A stretch of DNA of 64,000 nucleotides from an uncultured Parabacteroides sp. Lineage in GTDB: Bacteria; Bacteroidota; Bacteroidia; Bacteroidales; Tannerellaceae. Each line of letters opens with the position of its first letter. Position 1 is the first letter of the stretch. A model generated the notes under the pieces. That model was given only the letters and a program-made list of their open reading frames with translations. It ran no database searches and was not told the DNA's origin. Shown in pieces: positions 35,741 to 46,168 of this stretch. The translations under genes were made by a program, and so were the position numbers. The stretch covers positions 29,609 to 93,608 of the forward strand of contig UQLN01000011.1 of assembly GCA_900541965.1 (NCBI GenBank). Direction: 5' to 3'.

Positions 35741-38700
35741 TTAGAATGATATGTTTATACCTAAGTTAATCAATCGTTGCGGGTTCAGGGCCCAACCGCC
35801 ATAACCGGCACCGGTTGCTTCCGGGTCGATGCCCATGTCATGCATATGGTCCAAAGAGAATAAGTTTGTTCCGCTTATATAAATGCGGGCATTCTCCACA
35901 CCCAGTTTGTTTTTAACCGTATTCGGCAGTGTATAACCGATTTCCGCATTTTTCAATTTGAAGAAAGCAGCACTAATATTTGTAAATGTCGTACCACCTA
36001 TACGGTTGGGAGTTCCTAAACGGGGCTTTGTTCCATTTGGATTTTCAGGTGTCCACATATCTTCAGTCCACCATTTCATTAAGTTACCGGCTCCACCGGA
36101 TGAAGGATCGACCCAAACATCATTGATCGTATTAATTACTCTAGCCTGTCCTTGGAACATCAAAGCTATATCGAACTGTTTCCATGTGAGACCAAGGTTC
36201 AAGCCGTATACAATCTGTGGAATATCTGTCAAATCCTGCCTGATCCGGTCTAATGAAGTAATCTCGCCGTCACCGTTTGCATCCCATATCTTAATGTCGC
36301 CAGCCATGGTTCCCGGACGTTTCGGAACATTGGGATCATTAATATCCGCTTCACTATAGATACCGATCGCTTTGTATCGCAGTGAACTGCCAATAGGATG
36401 TCCTTCCGATTTCTGATAATCTTCAGCCATTGGAACTTCATCGGAGAATACAACTTTATTCTTTGCCAATGTGAAGTTTCCGGAAATAGAGTAGGAAAAA
36501 TCCTTCTTAATGGTATTTTGGTGATTAATCATAAATTCAAAACCGTTGTTTTCTGCAATACCTATATTTTCATCCGGCAATGATAAACCGGTGAAAGCAG
36601 GAACGGATGCATTACGTTTAGCCAGAATATCTTCACGGCGTGATTTGAACCAGTCTACTTCAAATCCTAAACGTCCGCCTAAGAAACGAGCTTCCAAACC
36701 GACATCATATGAAGTGGCTGTTTCCCAGGTAATATTGGGATTCGGGGTACCTTTCTGATATAGGCCGGAGGCTTGCGAACCGTTGAACACGGCTCCTGAA
36801 GCCAAACCGTACATGACTAAGTATTGATAAGCGGCAACAGCATCATTCCCCATCATACCCCAAGATGCACGCAATTTCAGGTTATCCAGCCAGTTTACAT
36901 TTTCCATAAACTTTTCGCGAGTGATTGTCCAACCGGCAGAAACCCCAGGGAAGAAACCGAAACGGTTTCCTTTCGGGAAATTCTGGGAACCATCATAGCG
37001 GAACTGGAACTGGAACATGTACTTATTGTCGAAATCATACAACAACCGCCCAAAATAGTTTAAACGGGCTGTTTTACTGTAAGAACCGTCATTGGTCTGT
37101 GTGTTGCTGTCTCCGAACGGTAATTCATCCAACGCGCCGCTGGGGAAGTTTCCACGGTAACCTTTCAACATGTTGGAACTAAATTTATTTTCTTCAAATC
37201 CCAGAAACCCATCCAATGTATGTAATTCGGCAAATGTATTCCGATAATTAATACGAACATTTCCTGTGATACTTTCCGTACGTTTTTCTTCCACAGTCAG
37301 AGACGGACTGGTTACAGTCGGAACAACCACTTTGGAATAAACATCCGTTGCTTGATCATAATTGTAGACATAAGCAACATTTTTAAATTGTTTGAACTTC
37401 TGGTGATAATAGTCGTATGCAAAACTACCATTTAAAGAAAGTCCCTTAACCCAGGGTATATCGATCGTGATATTTGCCTGTGAGTTTAGTATCCAGCGAT
37501 TGGTCTTTGTATAACCTGCTTCTCCGGATGTTTGAACCAGTGGGTTATCTCCGTCACGTGCCGGAGCTGCAAGGTCTGTTCCCGGATATTTGGCAAGAAT
37601 GGTCGGAAGGTTCAGTGCCACATGGGAATACATGGAACCGCCATTTACGGAACCGTCTCTCGGTAATATACGGTCAAGTTTTTTTGCTGAGATATCCAAT
37701 CCGACTTTGATATAGTTATTAACCTTTGCATCCAGATTGGAACGGACATTAAACTGGCGGTTGTAGGTAAAACCATTATTAAACGGAGTTCCCTGGTTCA
37801 ATATACCACCGGACATGAAATACTGCACTTTTTCCGAACCGCCACGCAAGGAGATGTTTGCTTTATCCTGATGTGTCCATGTTTTCTGTACGGTCCGGTA
37901 CCAGTCCGTATTCGGATAATTCAATGGGTCTGAACCATCGGCAAACTTCTGTATCTCTTCCGGAGAGTAAGTCGGATCTAATCCTTTCGACTGGTTTGCC
38001 CAGTTATGAGCGGTAGCATAAGTCGCTGCATCCGCCATTTTTACAATCCGGGAGGGCTGTGCGAAAGAATGGTTGTAAGTAATATTGATAGTCGGTTTCA
38101 TTCCTGTAACTCCTCGTTTGGTAGTAATCAGGATAACCCCGTTTGCAGCACGTGAACCGTAGATTGCAGCGGAGGCATCTTTTAGTACGGAAATAGATTC
38201 GATGTCGTTCGGGTCGATCCGGGAGAGAAGACCGTCTTCTTCTGTGCGGGCAATGCCGTCGACAACATATAAAGGTTCGGTACTTCCTCCATATGTGCTT
38301 CGTCCGCGGACAAAGATAGAAGTACTTTCGTTTCCAACTTCACCGGAACGGGTATTGATAATCACACCCGACAAACGCCCTGCAAGGCCTGCTGCTACAT
38401 CAGAAGAAGGGCTGACTGCTATCTGGTCTGATTTTACAGTAGTGATGGCGGCAGTTACAACTTCTTTTTTCTGAGTTCCATAACCAACAACGACTACTTC
38501 ATCCAAAGCCTTAAGGTCTTCTTTAAGGACGATATTCAATACGGATTTGCCATTGGATGGCAACTCTTGTGTATTATATCCGATGTAAGAAACGAGTAAA
38601 ACTCCTCCTTTAGGAACTGTCAGGCTGTATTTTCCGTTTATGTCGGTTACAGTCCCGTTCGTTGTTCCTTTTTCCACAACGTTGGCACCGATTATCGGTT

Positions 38701-39094
38701 CTCCGCTTTCTGTTTTTACCACACCGGTAACAACTGTTGTTTTATCGGATGCCTGTCCCGTTTGTTTGGTAATAATGATATGCCCGTTCTTAAACACAAC
38801 CGAACATCCTGTTCCATCGAGTAATTGCTCCAGTACGGCTTTCACATTATTTTCCCTTGGGACATTTCTTATTATCCGGGAATCGTTTACTTCCTGGACT
38901 TTATAATCCACAAATAATTTTGTTTGTTGTTCTATTTGTTTGAATGCGGCTTTCAATGTTAGATTGTTCCCTGACAGGTTAACCCGCTGTTGCTGGGCAT
39001 AGGTAAACAGACAAAAGGTTGATAAAGCTGCAGTTAATATGAACCTGGACATACTTTTCCCAGATTTTATATGTATTAGATTAGTTAAATTCAT
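35741..39094 (-). CDS. SusC/RagA TonB-dependent receptor with N-terminal STN signalling domain
   Basis: 1117 residues: signal peptide to about residue 33, STN (secretin/TonB short N-terminal) domain about 36-105, carboxypeptidase-like beta-sandwich about 118-195, plug with ALDEVVVVGYGTQKK, and the barrel ending in an aromatic residue (NISF). It imports the oligosaccharide through the outer membrane. The STN domain, absent from many SusC proteins, talks to the FecR anti-sigma factor. Met15 (39052) is an alternative start. A 153-base gap separates it from fecR. Confidence 0.95.
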   Translation of the reverse strand: MNLTNLIHIKSGKSMSRFILTAALSTFCLFTYAQQQRVNLSGNNLTLKAAFKQIEQQTKLFVDYKVQEVNDSRIIRNVPRENNVKAVLEQLLDGTGCSVVFKNGHIIITKQTGQASDKTTVVTGVVKTESGEPIIGANVVEKGTTNGTVTDINGKYSLTVPKGGVLLVSYIGYNTQELPSNGKSVLNIVLKEDLKALDEVVVVGYGTQKKEVVTAAITTVKSDQIAVSPSSDVAAGLAGRLSGVIINTRSGEVGNESTSIFVRGRSTYGGSTEPLYVVDGIARTEEDGLLSRIDPNDIESISVLKDASAAIYGSRAANGVILITTKRGVTGMKPTINITYNHSFAQPSRIVKMADAATYATAHNWANQSKGLDPTYSPEEIQKFADGSDPLNYPNTDWYRTVQKTWTHQDKANISLRGGSEKVQYFMSGGILNQGTPFNNGFTYNRQFNVRSNLDAKVNNYIKVGLDISAKKLDRILPRDGSVNGGSMYSHVALNLPTILAKYPGTDLAAPARDGDNPLVQTSGEAGYTKTNRWILNSQANITIDIPWVKGLSLNGSFAYDYYHQKFKQFKNVAYVYNYDQATDVYSKVVVPTVTSPSLTVEEKRTESITGNVRINYRNTFAELHTLDGFLGFEENKFSSNMLKGYRGNFPSGALDELPFGDSNTQTNDGSYSKTARLNYFGRLLYDFDNKYMFQFQFRYDGSQNFPKGNRFGFFPGVSAGWTITREKFMENVNWLDNLKLRASWGMMGNDAVAAYQYLVMYGLASGAVFNGSQASGLYQKGTPNPNITWETATSYDVGLEARFLGGRLGFEVDWFKSRREDILAKRNASVPAFTGLSLPDENIGIAENNGFEFMINHQNTIKKDFSYSISGNFTLAKNKVVFSDEVPMAEDYQKSEGHPIGSSLRYKAIGIYSEADINDPNVPKRPGTMAGDIKIWDANGDGEITSLDRIRQDLTDIPQIVYGLNLGLTWKQFDIALMFQGQARVINTINDVWVDPSSGGAGNLMKWWTEDMWTPENPNGTKPRLGTPNRIGGTTFTNISAAFFKLKNAEIGYTLPNTVKNKLGVENARIYISGTNLFSLDHMHDMGIDPEATGAGYGGWALNPQRLINLGINISF

Positions 39095-39175
39095 ATATTT
39101 GTATGTTTGATAATTGAATATTAATTAATGCTTAACGACTTATAGTCGGAATTTTATACGATTCGATTTCAAACG

Positions 39176-39210
39176 CCGGAAAGAGGGATTTCGCAGGTTC
39201 ATCTTTCCGG
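39176..39210 (-). promoter_or_regulatory. Hairpin in the leader between fecR and susC
   Basis: CCGGAAAGA and its exact complement pair across a 17-base loop, about 80 bases upstream of susC. The following minus-strand sequence is not T-rich, so it is not a normal terminator. It may regulate the step up in susC expression or mark the ECF promoter zone. Confidence 0.3.
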
Positions 39211-39247
39211 TTTTCTTTTACTCATATTTCCGGTTCTCCTTTCTTTT

Positions 39248-40240
39248 TTAGTTTATAAATACTACATTCTTTTTTATTTTATAATGTAGTCCGTTCAATT
39301 GTTGCAATACGTTTAGTAGGTCTTCAAGTGTTTCGTCCGGTGCAAATTTCACATTGTAGCTTTCTTTCATATATCTTTGTGAATTACACTGGATTACTAC
39401 ATTAAATTTTCTTTCTATTGCAGTAATCAACTGACTGAATGAGGCATTTTCAAAAATAAGGTATCCTTCTCTTTCCATACCATATAATGTAGCATCAACA
39501 GTATGAATATGTATGTTATTGTCTTTATGGGAGTAGACTAATTGCTGGTTGGGTTTCAGTATGGATGACAATAGCGGTTGGCCTTTTATATCAACCCGTA
39601 CACTTCCTTTTTCCAGTGTGGCTTCCGTATAAATCTCGGAAGGATAGGATTTGACTGTAAACACAGTACCTAAAGCTTCAACATTCATATAGGTGGTTTT
39701 TACAATAAAAGGTTTTTCCGGATTCTTTTTTACGGTAAAAGAGGCTTTTCCTGTGAGATAAACGGAACGAGTATCCATATGGGTAAAATCCAGAGGATAT
39801 ACAAGCATAGAACCGGCATCTACCCAAACATTGGAACTGTCGGGCAAGGTAATCATTTTGCTTTCTCCGAAAGGAACGAAAAATTCGGCCATCTCGATAT
39901 GCTTTTTTGTTGCAGCCCGGTTTGTCAGATAATAGGTGGTGGAACTGATCATAAACATCAATCCGATTACAGCGGCATATTTCAGCAAGTTTCGGTAAAA
40001 AGGAATGATTTTATTTGTATCGGGAAGTAAGTAAATGCGGTTTTGTAGTTTTTCCCAGTCGTTATGGGTTTCGTCCGTAACCTCTGCCGGGCTTTGTTGC
40101 CACAGCTCCAGCAAAAGGTTCTCCTTGAGAGGCGCATCTTCTTTTCTTATGAGCCAGCGTCCGAACAGATACCGTGCCCTTTTAGAAAGATGTTTTCCAA
40201 AATATGAATGTATGATATTTTGAGAATTATTTTCCTTCAT
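39248..40240 (-). CDS. FecR-type anti-sigma factor
   Basis: 330 residues. A cytosolic N-terminal region binds the sigma factor, a single membrane helix follows (about 87-105, hydrophobic run AAVIGLMFMISS), and the periplasmic FecR domain follows (VPFGESKMITLPDSSNVWVDAGS, then VYLTGKASFTVKKN). The C-terminal 70 residues match the domain that receives the SusC STN signal. It is co-directional with and 104 bases after the ECF gene. Confidence 0.93.
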   Translation of the reverse strand: MKENNSQNIIHSYFGKHLSKRARYLFGRWLIRKEDAPLKENLLLELWQQSPAEVTDETHNDWEKLQNRIYLLPDTNKIIPFYRNLLKYAAVIGLMFMISSTTYYLTNRAATKKHIEMAEFFVPFGESKMITLPDSSNVWVDAGSMLVYPLDFTHMDTRSVYLTGKASFTVKKNPEKPFIVKTTYMNVEALGTVFTVKSYPSEIYTEATLEKGSVRVDIKGQPLLSSILKPNQQLVYSHKDNNIHIHTVDATLYGMEREGYLIFENASFSQLITAIERKFNVVIQCNSQRYMKESYNVKFAPDETLEDLLNVLQQLNGLHYKIKKNVVFIN

Positions 40241-40344
40241 AAAAAATAGAGTGTTTATAATGAAGTAGGTTACCAGTTAAAATACACACAATCGAAAATC
40301 AATTTTTTTCAAATATTTTTTTAACCTTGAATCTAAAAGGCCTT

Positions 40345-40905
40345 TTAATGAAAGGAAATCGCAAAAAATACGAGATAAATAATTTTACGTAAAATGGCAA
40401 GGGCTGCTGTCAGATGGTTTTCTACAGTTCGTTTGTTTAAGTTAAGCTTCAAGGCAATTTCTTCATTGGATAAACCTTCTTCACGACTCATCCGGTATAT
40501 CCGTTGCCGTTGGGGAGACATTTGGGATACAGCTTCATTTATTATATATTGTAATTCCCGGACGAAAATGGTTTCTTCTTCAGATTCTGCTAGCACAGGA
40601 TTTTCTAATAGTTCGTTTGCGTATTTTTCAGAAATAGTTAAACGGTCGAAATAGTTGTAAACGGTGTAGCGTGCCATCTGGAATAGGTAGGAGGAAAAGG
40701 ATTTGACATTCGCTAATTTATTTCTCTCTTTCCAAAGAGTGAAAAAGATATCCTGTGCCATATCACGGCTTATTTCTTTATCATGTGTCAACCCGGTTAA
40801 AAAATAAACCAGACGTGGTTGATATTGAAAAAATAACCGTTCAAAGGCTTCCGAATTTCCAATGGCGATCTCCTTTAAATCCTTATGTTCCTGTGATAGC
40901 TCCAT
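40345..40905 (-). CDS. ECF-type RNA polymerase sigma factor
   Basis: 186 residues with region 2 (about 22-90, with RDMAQDIFFTLWKER) and region 4 (about 130-175, LSNEEIALKLNLNKRTVENH). It directs transcription of the susCD operon when released by the FecR protein. The operon is sigma, anti-sigma, then SusC, SusD and hydrolase, all leftward. Confidence 0.94.
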   Translation of the reverse strand: MELSQEHKDLKEIAIGNSEAFERLFFQYQPRLVYFLTGLTHDKEISRDMAQDIFFTLWKERNKLANVKSFSSYLFQMARYTVYNYFDRLTISEKYANELLENPVLAESEEETIFVRELQYIINEAVSQMSPQRQRIYRMSREEGLSNEEIALKLNLNKRTVENHLTAALAILRKIIYLVFFAISFH

Positions 40906-40963
40906 TTCGCCACTAAGTACTGAAAAATATTAGAAATGTCAAAATAAAATTCAGTACAGACTT

Positions 40964-42892
40964 TTATTCTTGCATCAAAAGAAGACATTCCGCTTGCTTT
41001 TTTTCTTTATCCTCAGAAAACAGGATGATACATTCAAGGGTATAGACATTGAGTTTGTTTAAATATGGAATCATTTGATTATGAAGCTGAAACATTAGTT
41101 CTCCCTCTGTGATATCCTTTTTGTTGTAAGGGATGATTTTTATATTCAGGTTATTATTGTCTTTCACATCATTATCGAACAGATTGATTGAGATAGTAGA
41201 TTGTTCCAGAATTATATGATCTGGATTCATACACTCTTCCGGTTCCAGGTTATTTTGTGTTTCCGAATCTCTTACATCACAAATAAACGCTTCTAATGAT
41301 TCATACTTTTTGGAAGTGAAGGTCCAGCAAGTGGAAACTAAGCAGGGCATTTCAATAATGGTTTCTTTTTTATTATTCTTCCCGGCATTTTTTTCGATTA
41401 TACTTTTTACTTTATCCAACAGTTTGTTAAACTTGCCACAACAGAACAATAGAATCACCAGTAGGATAAGCCCCATTGCAAATATCCAATTCAGATTTTG
41501 CAGAAAGTAGGTATTGTCGTCGACCGATAGTTTTTGTGCTGCCGAGTCATATCTTACATTGACTTTTATATCCTCCTCTGTATCTCCATATATATCCATA
41601 TACTTCTTTGTATCTCCGTATTCGTTGTCAAATTTGGTATTTCCCTGGTTTACGCTTATCCGTACACCATCCTCCCGGAGAAAGAGAAAAGAATATGCAG
41701 TATACCAGATTGTATAATTATATCTACCGCCAGTTCTTTTCTCCTTCAACTCTCCGGATAAAGTTGCGACTTTTTCCTCTCCATATTTTCTAACCAGGAT
41801 ATCGTCCAAATTAGCATACATACAAGCAAGAATGGGGTAAATAATCAAACAGCCTATAATATAGCGGAAAATGTGTATAAATAGGTTCGTTTTCCCTTTG
41901 ATTACATATTTATCCATCAACTTAGAAAAATTGTATACAAGTAAAAACGTAATAGCCAACAACAGGCAGACAATGCCGGCCGTTTTATGTCCCACTTTGT
42001 TCTTAACGGAATCGACACGGGGCGTAGCTTTTATTTTAGATGTTACTGTCTTATCGGATAAATCAATCGATGAGTATGTATTATAAGTATATCGAATCGT
42101 ATCTGCTTGTCCTGTTGCCAACAAATTTTTAAGGCTGTCCTGCTCACGCTGTTCTGCTTTTTTCTGCATCAGTGCCTCTGCATAGGTGTTTTGCAATGAA
42201 ATAATTCGATCGCATATTTGATCAGGTTTATTGTAGGAAGAAGGCAGCCCTTTTGTTGCCAATAGTTTGCATTTCATTAGTTCTTCTCTTTCCACATGAA
42301 TATCTTGCAGGATATATTTTATGATTCGTGTGGATTGTTCGTCTAAAAAAACTCCTTGGGCAGCCATTACCATGATGTTTATCCTGTCTTCGTCTGTGAG
42401 GATTGCTCCTTTTTCCACCAGATAATATAGCATCTTATAGTTTTTATATAGCCCGCATTTATACACGGGCGACATACCGGACGGGTCTTTCTGGTTTATA
42501 TCGACACCCTGTGCAAGCAGTAAATCGACAGCTTGTTTTTGATTTCCATATGCAGCATAATCCAATGGAGAATTATACATCATCAACATATTTTTTTTAT
42601 TCCGCTGATTTATATTGGCACCAGCAGCTATGAGAGACTTCATTTGTGACAAATCGCCATTAAATGCAGCAAGCATCAATAACGAGGTTCCTTTTTCGTT
42701 GGTCGTATCTACCGGAAGCCCTTCTTTTCTCATTTTATGTAAGGACTGGGTATCGCCTAAAATTAAATGGATATATTTTTCTGAAAATTCAGTTTCTGAT
42801 GTCTGGCCATATGCAATGGTTGAAAAAGCGAATAGAAGACCTATTAATGTTCTAAAGAGTATTTGTTTTATCATTTCAATATAGAGTTTCAT
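40964..42892 (-). CDS. Membrane ankyrin-repeat protein coupled to the RND export operon
   Basis: 642 residues. A signal-like hydrophobic N-terminus (8-28) is followed by ankyrin repeats (about 65-165: KGTSLLMLAAFNGDLSQMKSLIAAGANIN, SPLDYAAYGNQKQAVDLLLAQGVDIN). Three membrane helices lie near 303-322, 342-360 and 466-485. If the N-terminus is exported, the ankyrin part is periplasmic, as is the loop 361-465, and the last 155 residues are cytosolic. I know no named family for the whole chain. ATG 42892 overlaps the stop of the second RND gene (ATGA), a strong sign of co-translation. Confidence 0.72.
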   Translation of the reverse strand: MKLYIEMIKQILFRTLIGLLFAFSTIAYGQTSETEFSEKYIHLILGDTQSLHKMRKEGLPVDTTNEKGTSLLMLAAFNGDLSQMKSLIAAGANINQRNKKNMLMMYNSPLDYAAYGNQKQAVDLLLAQGVDINQKDPSGMSPVYKCGLYKNYKMLYYLVEKGAILTDEDRINIMVMAAQGVFLDEQSTRIIKYILQDIHVEREELMKCKLLATKGLPSSYNKPDQICDRIISLQNTYAEALMQKKAEQREQDSLKNLLATGQADTIRYTYNTYSSIDLSDKTVTSKIKATPRVDSVKNKVGHKTAGIVCLLLAITFLLVYNFSKLMDKYVIKGKTNLFIHIFRYIIGCLIIYPILACMYANLDDILVRKYGEEKVATLSGELKEKRTGGRYNYTIWYTAYSFLFLREDGVRISVNQGNTKFDNEYGDTKKYMDIYGDTEEDIKVNVRYDSAAQKLSVDDNTYFLQNLNWIFAMGLILLVILLFCCGKFNKLLDKVKSIIEKNAGKNNKKETIIEMPCLVSTCWTFTSKKYESLEAFICDVRDSETQNNLEPEECMNPDHIILEQSTISINLFDNDVKDNNNLNIKIIPYNKKDITEGELMFQLHNQMIPYLNKLNVYTLECIILFSEDKEKKQAECLLLMQE

Positions 42893-45800
42893 TTAACCTT
42901 GACGGGTTTCTTTAATGTAAAAATCGGAAGATAGAAAAATATTCCCAATATGGACATAGCCAGACCACCGATTGTTCCTGCGGCAAGCGGGAACCAGAAG
43001 GCTTCCTTGTCTGTGCCCAACATAAAAGGAATAAATCCTAAAATAGTGGAAACGACAGTTAGAAAAATAGGCGTGATTTTGGCATTCCAGGCTTTCAGGT
43101 ATGCCCTCCATACAGGCATAAGCGGTTTGCGGATACGAATTTCATTGTATTCATTCAGAATATAGATGCTGGCATTTACCGTAATACCGCACAATAATAC
43201 AAAGGAAGCAAACCCTCCCTGGTCGAAATTGAGCTTGAACCAGTAGAATGTCAGGAAGACGCCTATGTAAGAAATGGGGATGACGAAGATAACGGCAAGC
43301 GGTTGTTTTAGTGAGTTAAACAAAATACTGGTAGTGAAAAAGATAATGACAATAATAAGCAACAACAACAAATACTGTTTATTATCTTTTTTATCCCATC
43401 CCCAATATGCGCTATCCGCTTTGGCGGTATATCCCATCGGCAATAATTTGTTGAATTCTTTCAGTTCCCGTTCCTGTATTTTGTTTCCTTGGTTGGATGC
43501 GCCGATATATTCGTATTGCAGGCACAGGCGGTATTGTTGATTTTCTTTTGCTACCTTCTGGGGCATTTGTCCTTTTTCTACGGTGGCTAGTTCTGATAAT
43601 TTGTATGAACGCCCGTTGACACTCAGCGGTTGGTATTGCATATTCCATATGTCATATTCTTCAGATTGTCTGGAGTTCAACTTTAGTTTTTCCGTTTCTT
43701 TGTCGACAACAATCGTACCGCTATACATATCTTTGCCGAATACAGGGCGAAGGGTGGAGAATAGGGTTATCGGTTGTATATTTTCCTGTGCCATCCGTGC
43801 CTTGTCGAGATTGAAATAAAATTCCTGGTAGTCATCTTTCCACCATGAAAATTCGGAATTGATAAGAACCTCTTTGATACGGCGGTAGGTCAGCAGTTTG
43901 GCTTTCAGTTGGTCCGCCCATTCGTATAGTTCGTCGTAGTTGTAACCGAACATAATAATCCGGAAAGAGCCTGCATGTTCCCGCACATCGTTATTGAATC
44001 CCTGGTCCATCAACCCCCATACATTCCAACTGCCGCCCCCCAGTTCGAGTGCTTTGCTGATAATTTTGCTTTTAAGCAGATAAGGGAAGCCGCTTCGTTC
44101 ACTTTTCTTTGTAAAGTAGATTCGTATGCCAGCCTGCCGGGCATTGTATATATTAGTCTGGAACTGGCGTATTTCACTGAATGTACTCAGGTAGGCTTCC
44201 ATACGGCCCATCAAATTGTTCATTTGTTCCAGTGTCGTACCATTGGGAAGGGAGGCGCTGACAGAAAGAACCGTTTCTTCATTTCTGGTAAAATAGCTAC
44301 CCTCATATACTTTTTCCACAAATAAGCGGAGCGTTCCCCCTAATGCTTTGTCTACAACCGGTTTTATTTTCTCTTTGTAAGTTTCTCCGGATATTATTTT
44401 GTTGTATCCTTCAATAAATATCGAATCTGTTGCCGTATATACCTTCTTTTTATCCTTGTTGTCGTATTCTATTTTTTCAGGAAGTAGAAAAACAGGAAGA
44501 CCGAATGCCAACAGCAAAACTACGCATGCCAACTTTTTCCAATTACATAAAAACTGGATCTGCTTATAATAATACCGGTTGAAGTAGACCGGAAAACGAT
44601 GCAGGAAGCGATTGGTCCTTTTCCGTATACGTGTAACCAGTTTGGGTTGTCCTAAGTCTGCCTTTTTGAGTTTCCCTTTCCGTGTTTTCTTGTATTCCAG
44701 TCCCATTTTATCTATTAGAGATGGCACGAGGAAAAGTGCGATAATGAGCGAAACGCCCAAGTTGATGATTACCACCGCTGCAAAATCCTGAAGGTTCAAG
44801 CGTATTTTCTCATCCAGGAAAAAGATGATAACCAAAGCCCCCATTGTTGTCAGTGTTGCAGCCAAAATGGATAAAATAGCTTTCCTGTCATGGCGGTTTC
44901 GTATATGTTCCGTCATGACAATCGTGTTGTCTATCACCAGGCTGAGCGAGATTGTGACTCCGGCAAGTGAATACAGTTGCATTTCCAGCCCAAGCAGGTA
45001 ATAAAGGATAACAGCGATACAGAGGTTTACCGAAAGGCTGATCGTTATCAGGAACAGGTATTTCATTTCCCGGGTAATCAGCAAAACGAACAACAACAAG
45101 ATTAATACGGTCAGTCCGGTACGGATATAAATCTTATCCAGTTCATTCTGGATAAATTCCGTTGCATCATAGCTGGTATGTATCTCATATCCTGCAGGAA
45201 GGATGGAACGTATGTGCTCCATTTCCGCCTTAATCTGTTTAGCCAGTTCTAACTGGTTGGCTGTCTCTTCCGCACGGATAGACAGGTAGATAGAGTTTAA
45301 GCCATTGATACGGTAATAACTTTGCGGGGTTTCTTCCTGGCGCGTTACTTTCAGCAACTGATCCAGCCGTATTAGTTTTCCATCTTTATTTGTCAGGGTG
45401 ATAGATGACGGGGCAAAGGTATTCTTACTGTTTACATCCGGCACCAGTGCCAGGCGTATCCATTCCTGATGAGTTTCAAATTGTACATTTCCCGTACCTA
45501 AAAATTCTTTCTGGTAGTATTGTTGGATGGCATTTTGTATATCTTTTATACCAATGCCGAGAACGGTCAGTTGCCGGCTGTCATATTCCAAGCGCCATTC
45601 CATTGGAGTGGCACCGCTCACGTCAATCCTGTAAATTCCTGGAATACTGCTAAGGCGGGGTTTTATCTGGTCTTCCGCAAAACGTTGGATAAAAATAGGG
45701 GTAGCCGCCGCATTCAGCGTATAACTCATAAAAGGACGCGTCTCTTTCTCGTCCGGGCGGCTCATTTCCAAAATCGGATAACTAAGCCCGTCGGGAAGGC

Positions 45801-46146
45801 TTGGCCAGGTTTGGCGAATAATCGTAGATGCTTCAAAACGGGCGGCCTCTATATTGGTATGCTTGTCTAGTTCGAGGGTGACATATCCCCAACCATTGCC
45901 CGAAGTCGAGTTAATCTCCTTAATTCCTTTAATACGTGCCAGCATCGATTCCAGGCGGGAGGTAACTTCCATTTCAATAACGCGTGCCGAATTGCCCGGC
46001 ATGTTGTAGCTGACTGTCAATTGCGGCAAGGTACGCGAAGGGGACAGTTTGATTGGCAGCAATGGAATGAAAGCAATACCCGCCAACGCCACGCAAAGGA
46101 AAGTGACGATGATGGTAAAAGAGGATATTTTAGGAGATGTACTCAT
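42889..46146 (-). CDS. RND efflux pump subunit, second copy
   Basis: 1085 residues with the RND layout of 12 membrane helices and two large periplasmic loops. In the fourth helix the usual Asp-Asp proton pair is Asp406-Asn407 (LVIDNTIV), and in the tenth helix the Lys is replaced, as seen in LCGITVNASIYI. It shares its operon with a second, different RND gene (47647-50742), one TolC and one adaptor. A mixed trimer of two RND proteins, as in MdtBC, is therefore plausible. The substrate is unknown. Confidence 0.9.
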   Translation of the reverse strand: MSTSPKISSFTIIVTFLCVALAGIAFIPLLPIKLSPSRTLPQLTVSYNMPGNSARVIEMEVTSRLESMLARIKGIKEINSTSGNGWGYVTLELDKHTNIEAARFEASTIIRQTWPSLPDGLSYPILEMSRPDEKETRPFMSYTLNAAATPIFIQRFAEDQIKPRLSSIPGIYRIDVSGATPMEWRLEYDSRQLTVLGIGIKDIQNAIQQYYQKEFLGTGNVQFETHQEWIRLALVPDVNSKNTFAPSSITLTNKDGKLIRLDQLLKVTRQEETPQSYYRINGLNSIYLSIRAEETANQLELAKQIKAEMEHIRSILPAGYEIHTSYDATEFIQNELDKIYIRTGLTVLILLLFVLLITREMKYLFLITISLSVNLCIAVILYYLLGLEMQLYSLAGVTISLSLVIDNTIVMTEHIRNRHDRKAILSILAATLTTMGALVIIFFLDEKIRLNLQDFAAVVIINLGVSLIIALFLVPSLIDKMGLEYKKTRKGKLKKADLGQPKLVTRIRKRTNRFLHRFPVYFNRYYYKQIQFLCNWKKLACVVLLLAFGLPVFLLPEKIEYDNKDKKKVYTATDSIFIEGYNKIISGETYKEKIKPVVDKALGGTLRLFVEKVYEGSYFTRNEETVLSVSASLPNGTTLEQMNNLMGRMEAYLSTFSEIRQFQTNIYNARQAGIRIYFTKKSERSGFPYLLKSKIISKALELGGGSWNVWGLMDQGFNNDVREHAGSFRIIMFGYNYDELYEWADQLKAKLLTYRRIKEVLINSEFSWWKDDYQEFYFNLDKARMAQENIQPITLFSTLRPVFGKDMYSGTIVVDKETEKLKLNSRQSEEYDIWNMQYQPLSVNGRSYKLSELATVEKGQMPQKVAKENQQYRLCLQYEYIGASNQGNKIQERELKEFNKLLPMGYTAKADSAYWGWDKKDNKQYLLLLLIIVIIFFTTSILFNSLKQPLAVIFVIPISYIGVFLTFYWFKLNFDQGGFASFVLLCGITVNASIYILNEYNEIRIRKPLMPVWRAYLKAWNAKITPIFLTVVSTILGFIPFMLGTDKEAFWFPLAAGTIGGLAMSILGIFFYLPIFTLKKPVKVK

Positions 46147-46168
46147 GCTTTTCTTTATTTACAGATTA

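Noticed and set aside
35958..38906. Many antisense frames within the SusC gene
   Set aside because: They are mirror images of a strongly coding frame, with Ser- and Pro-rich compositions typical of such shadows.
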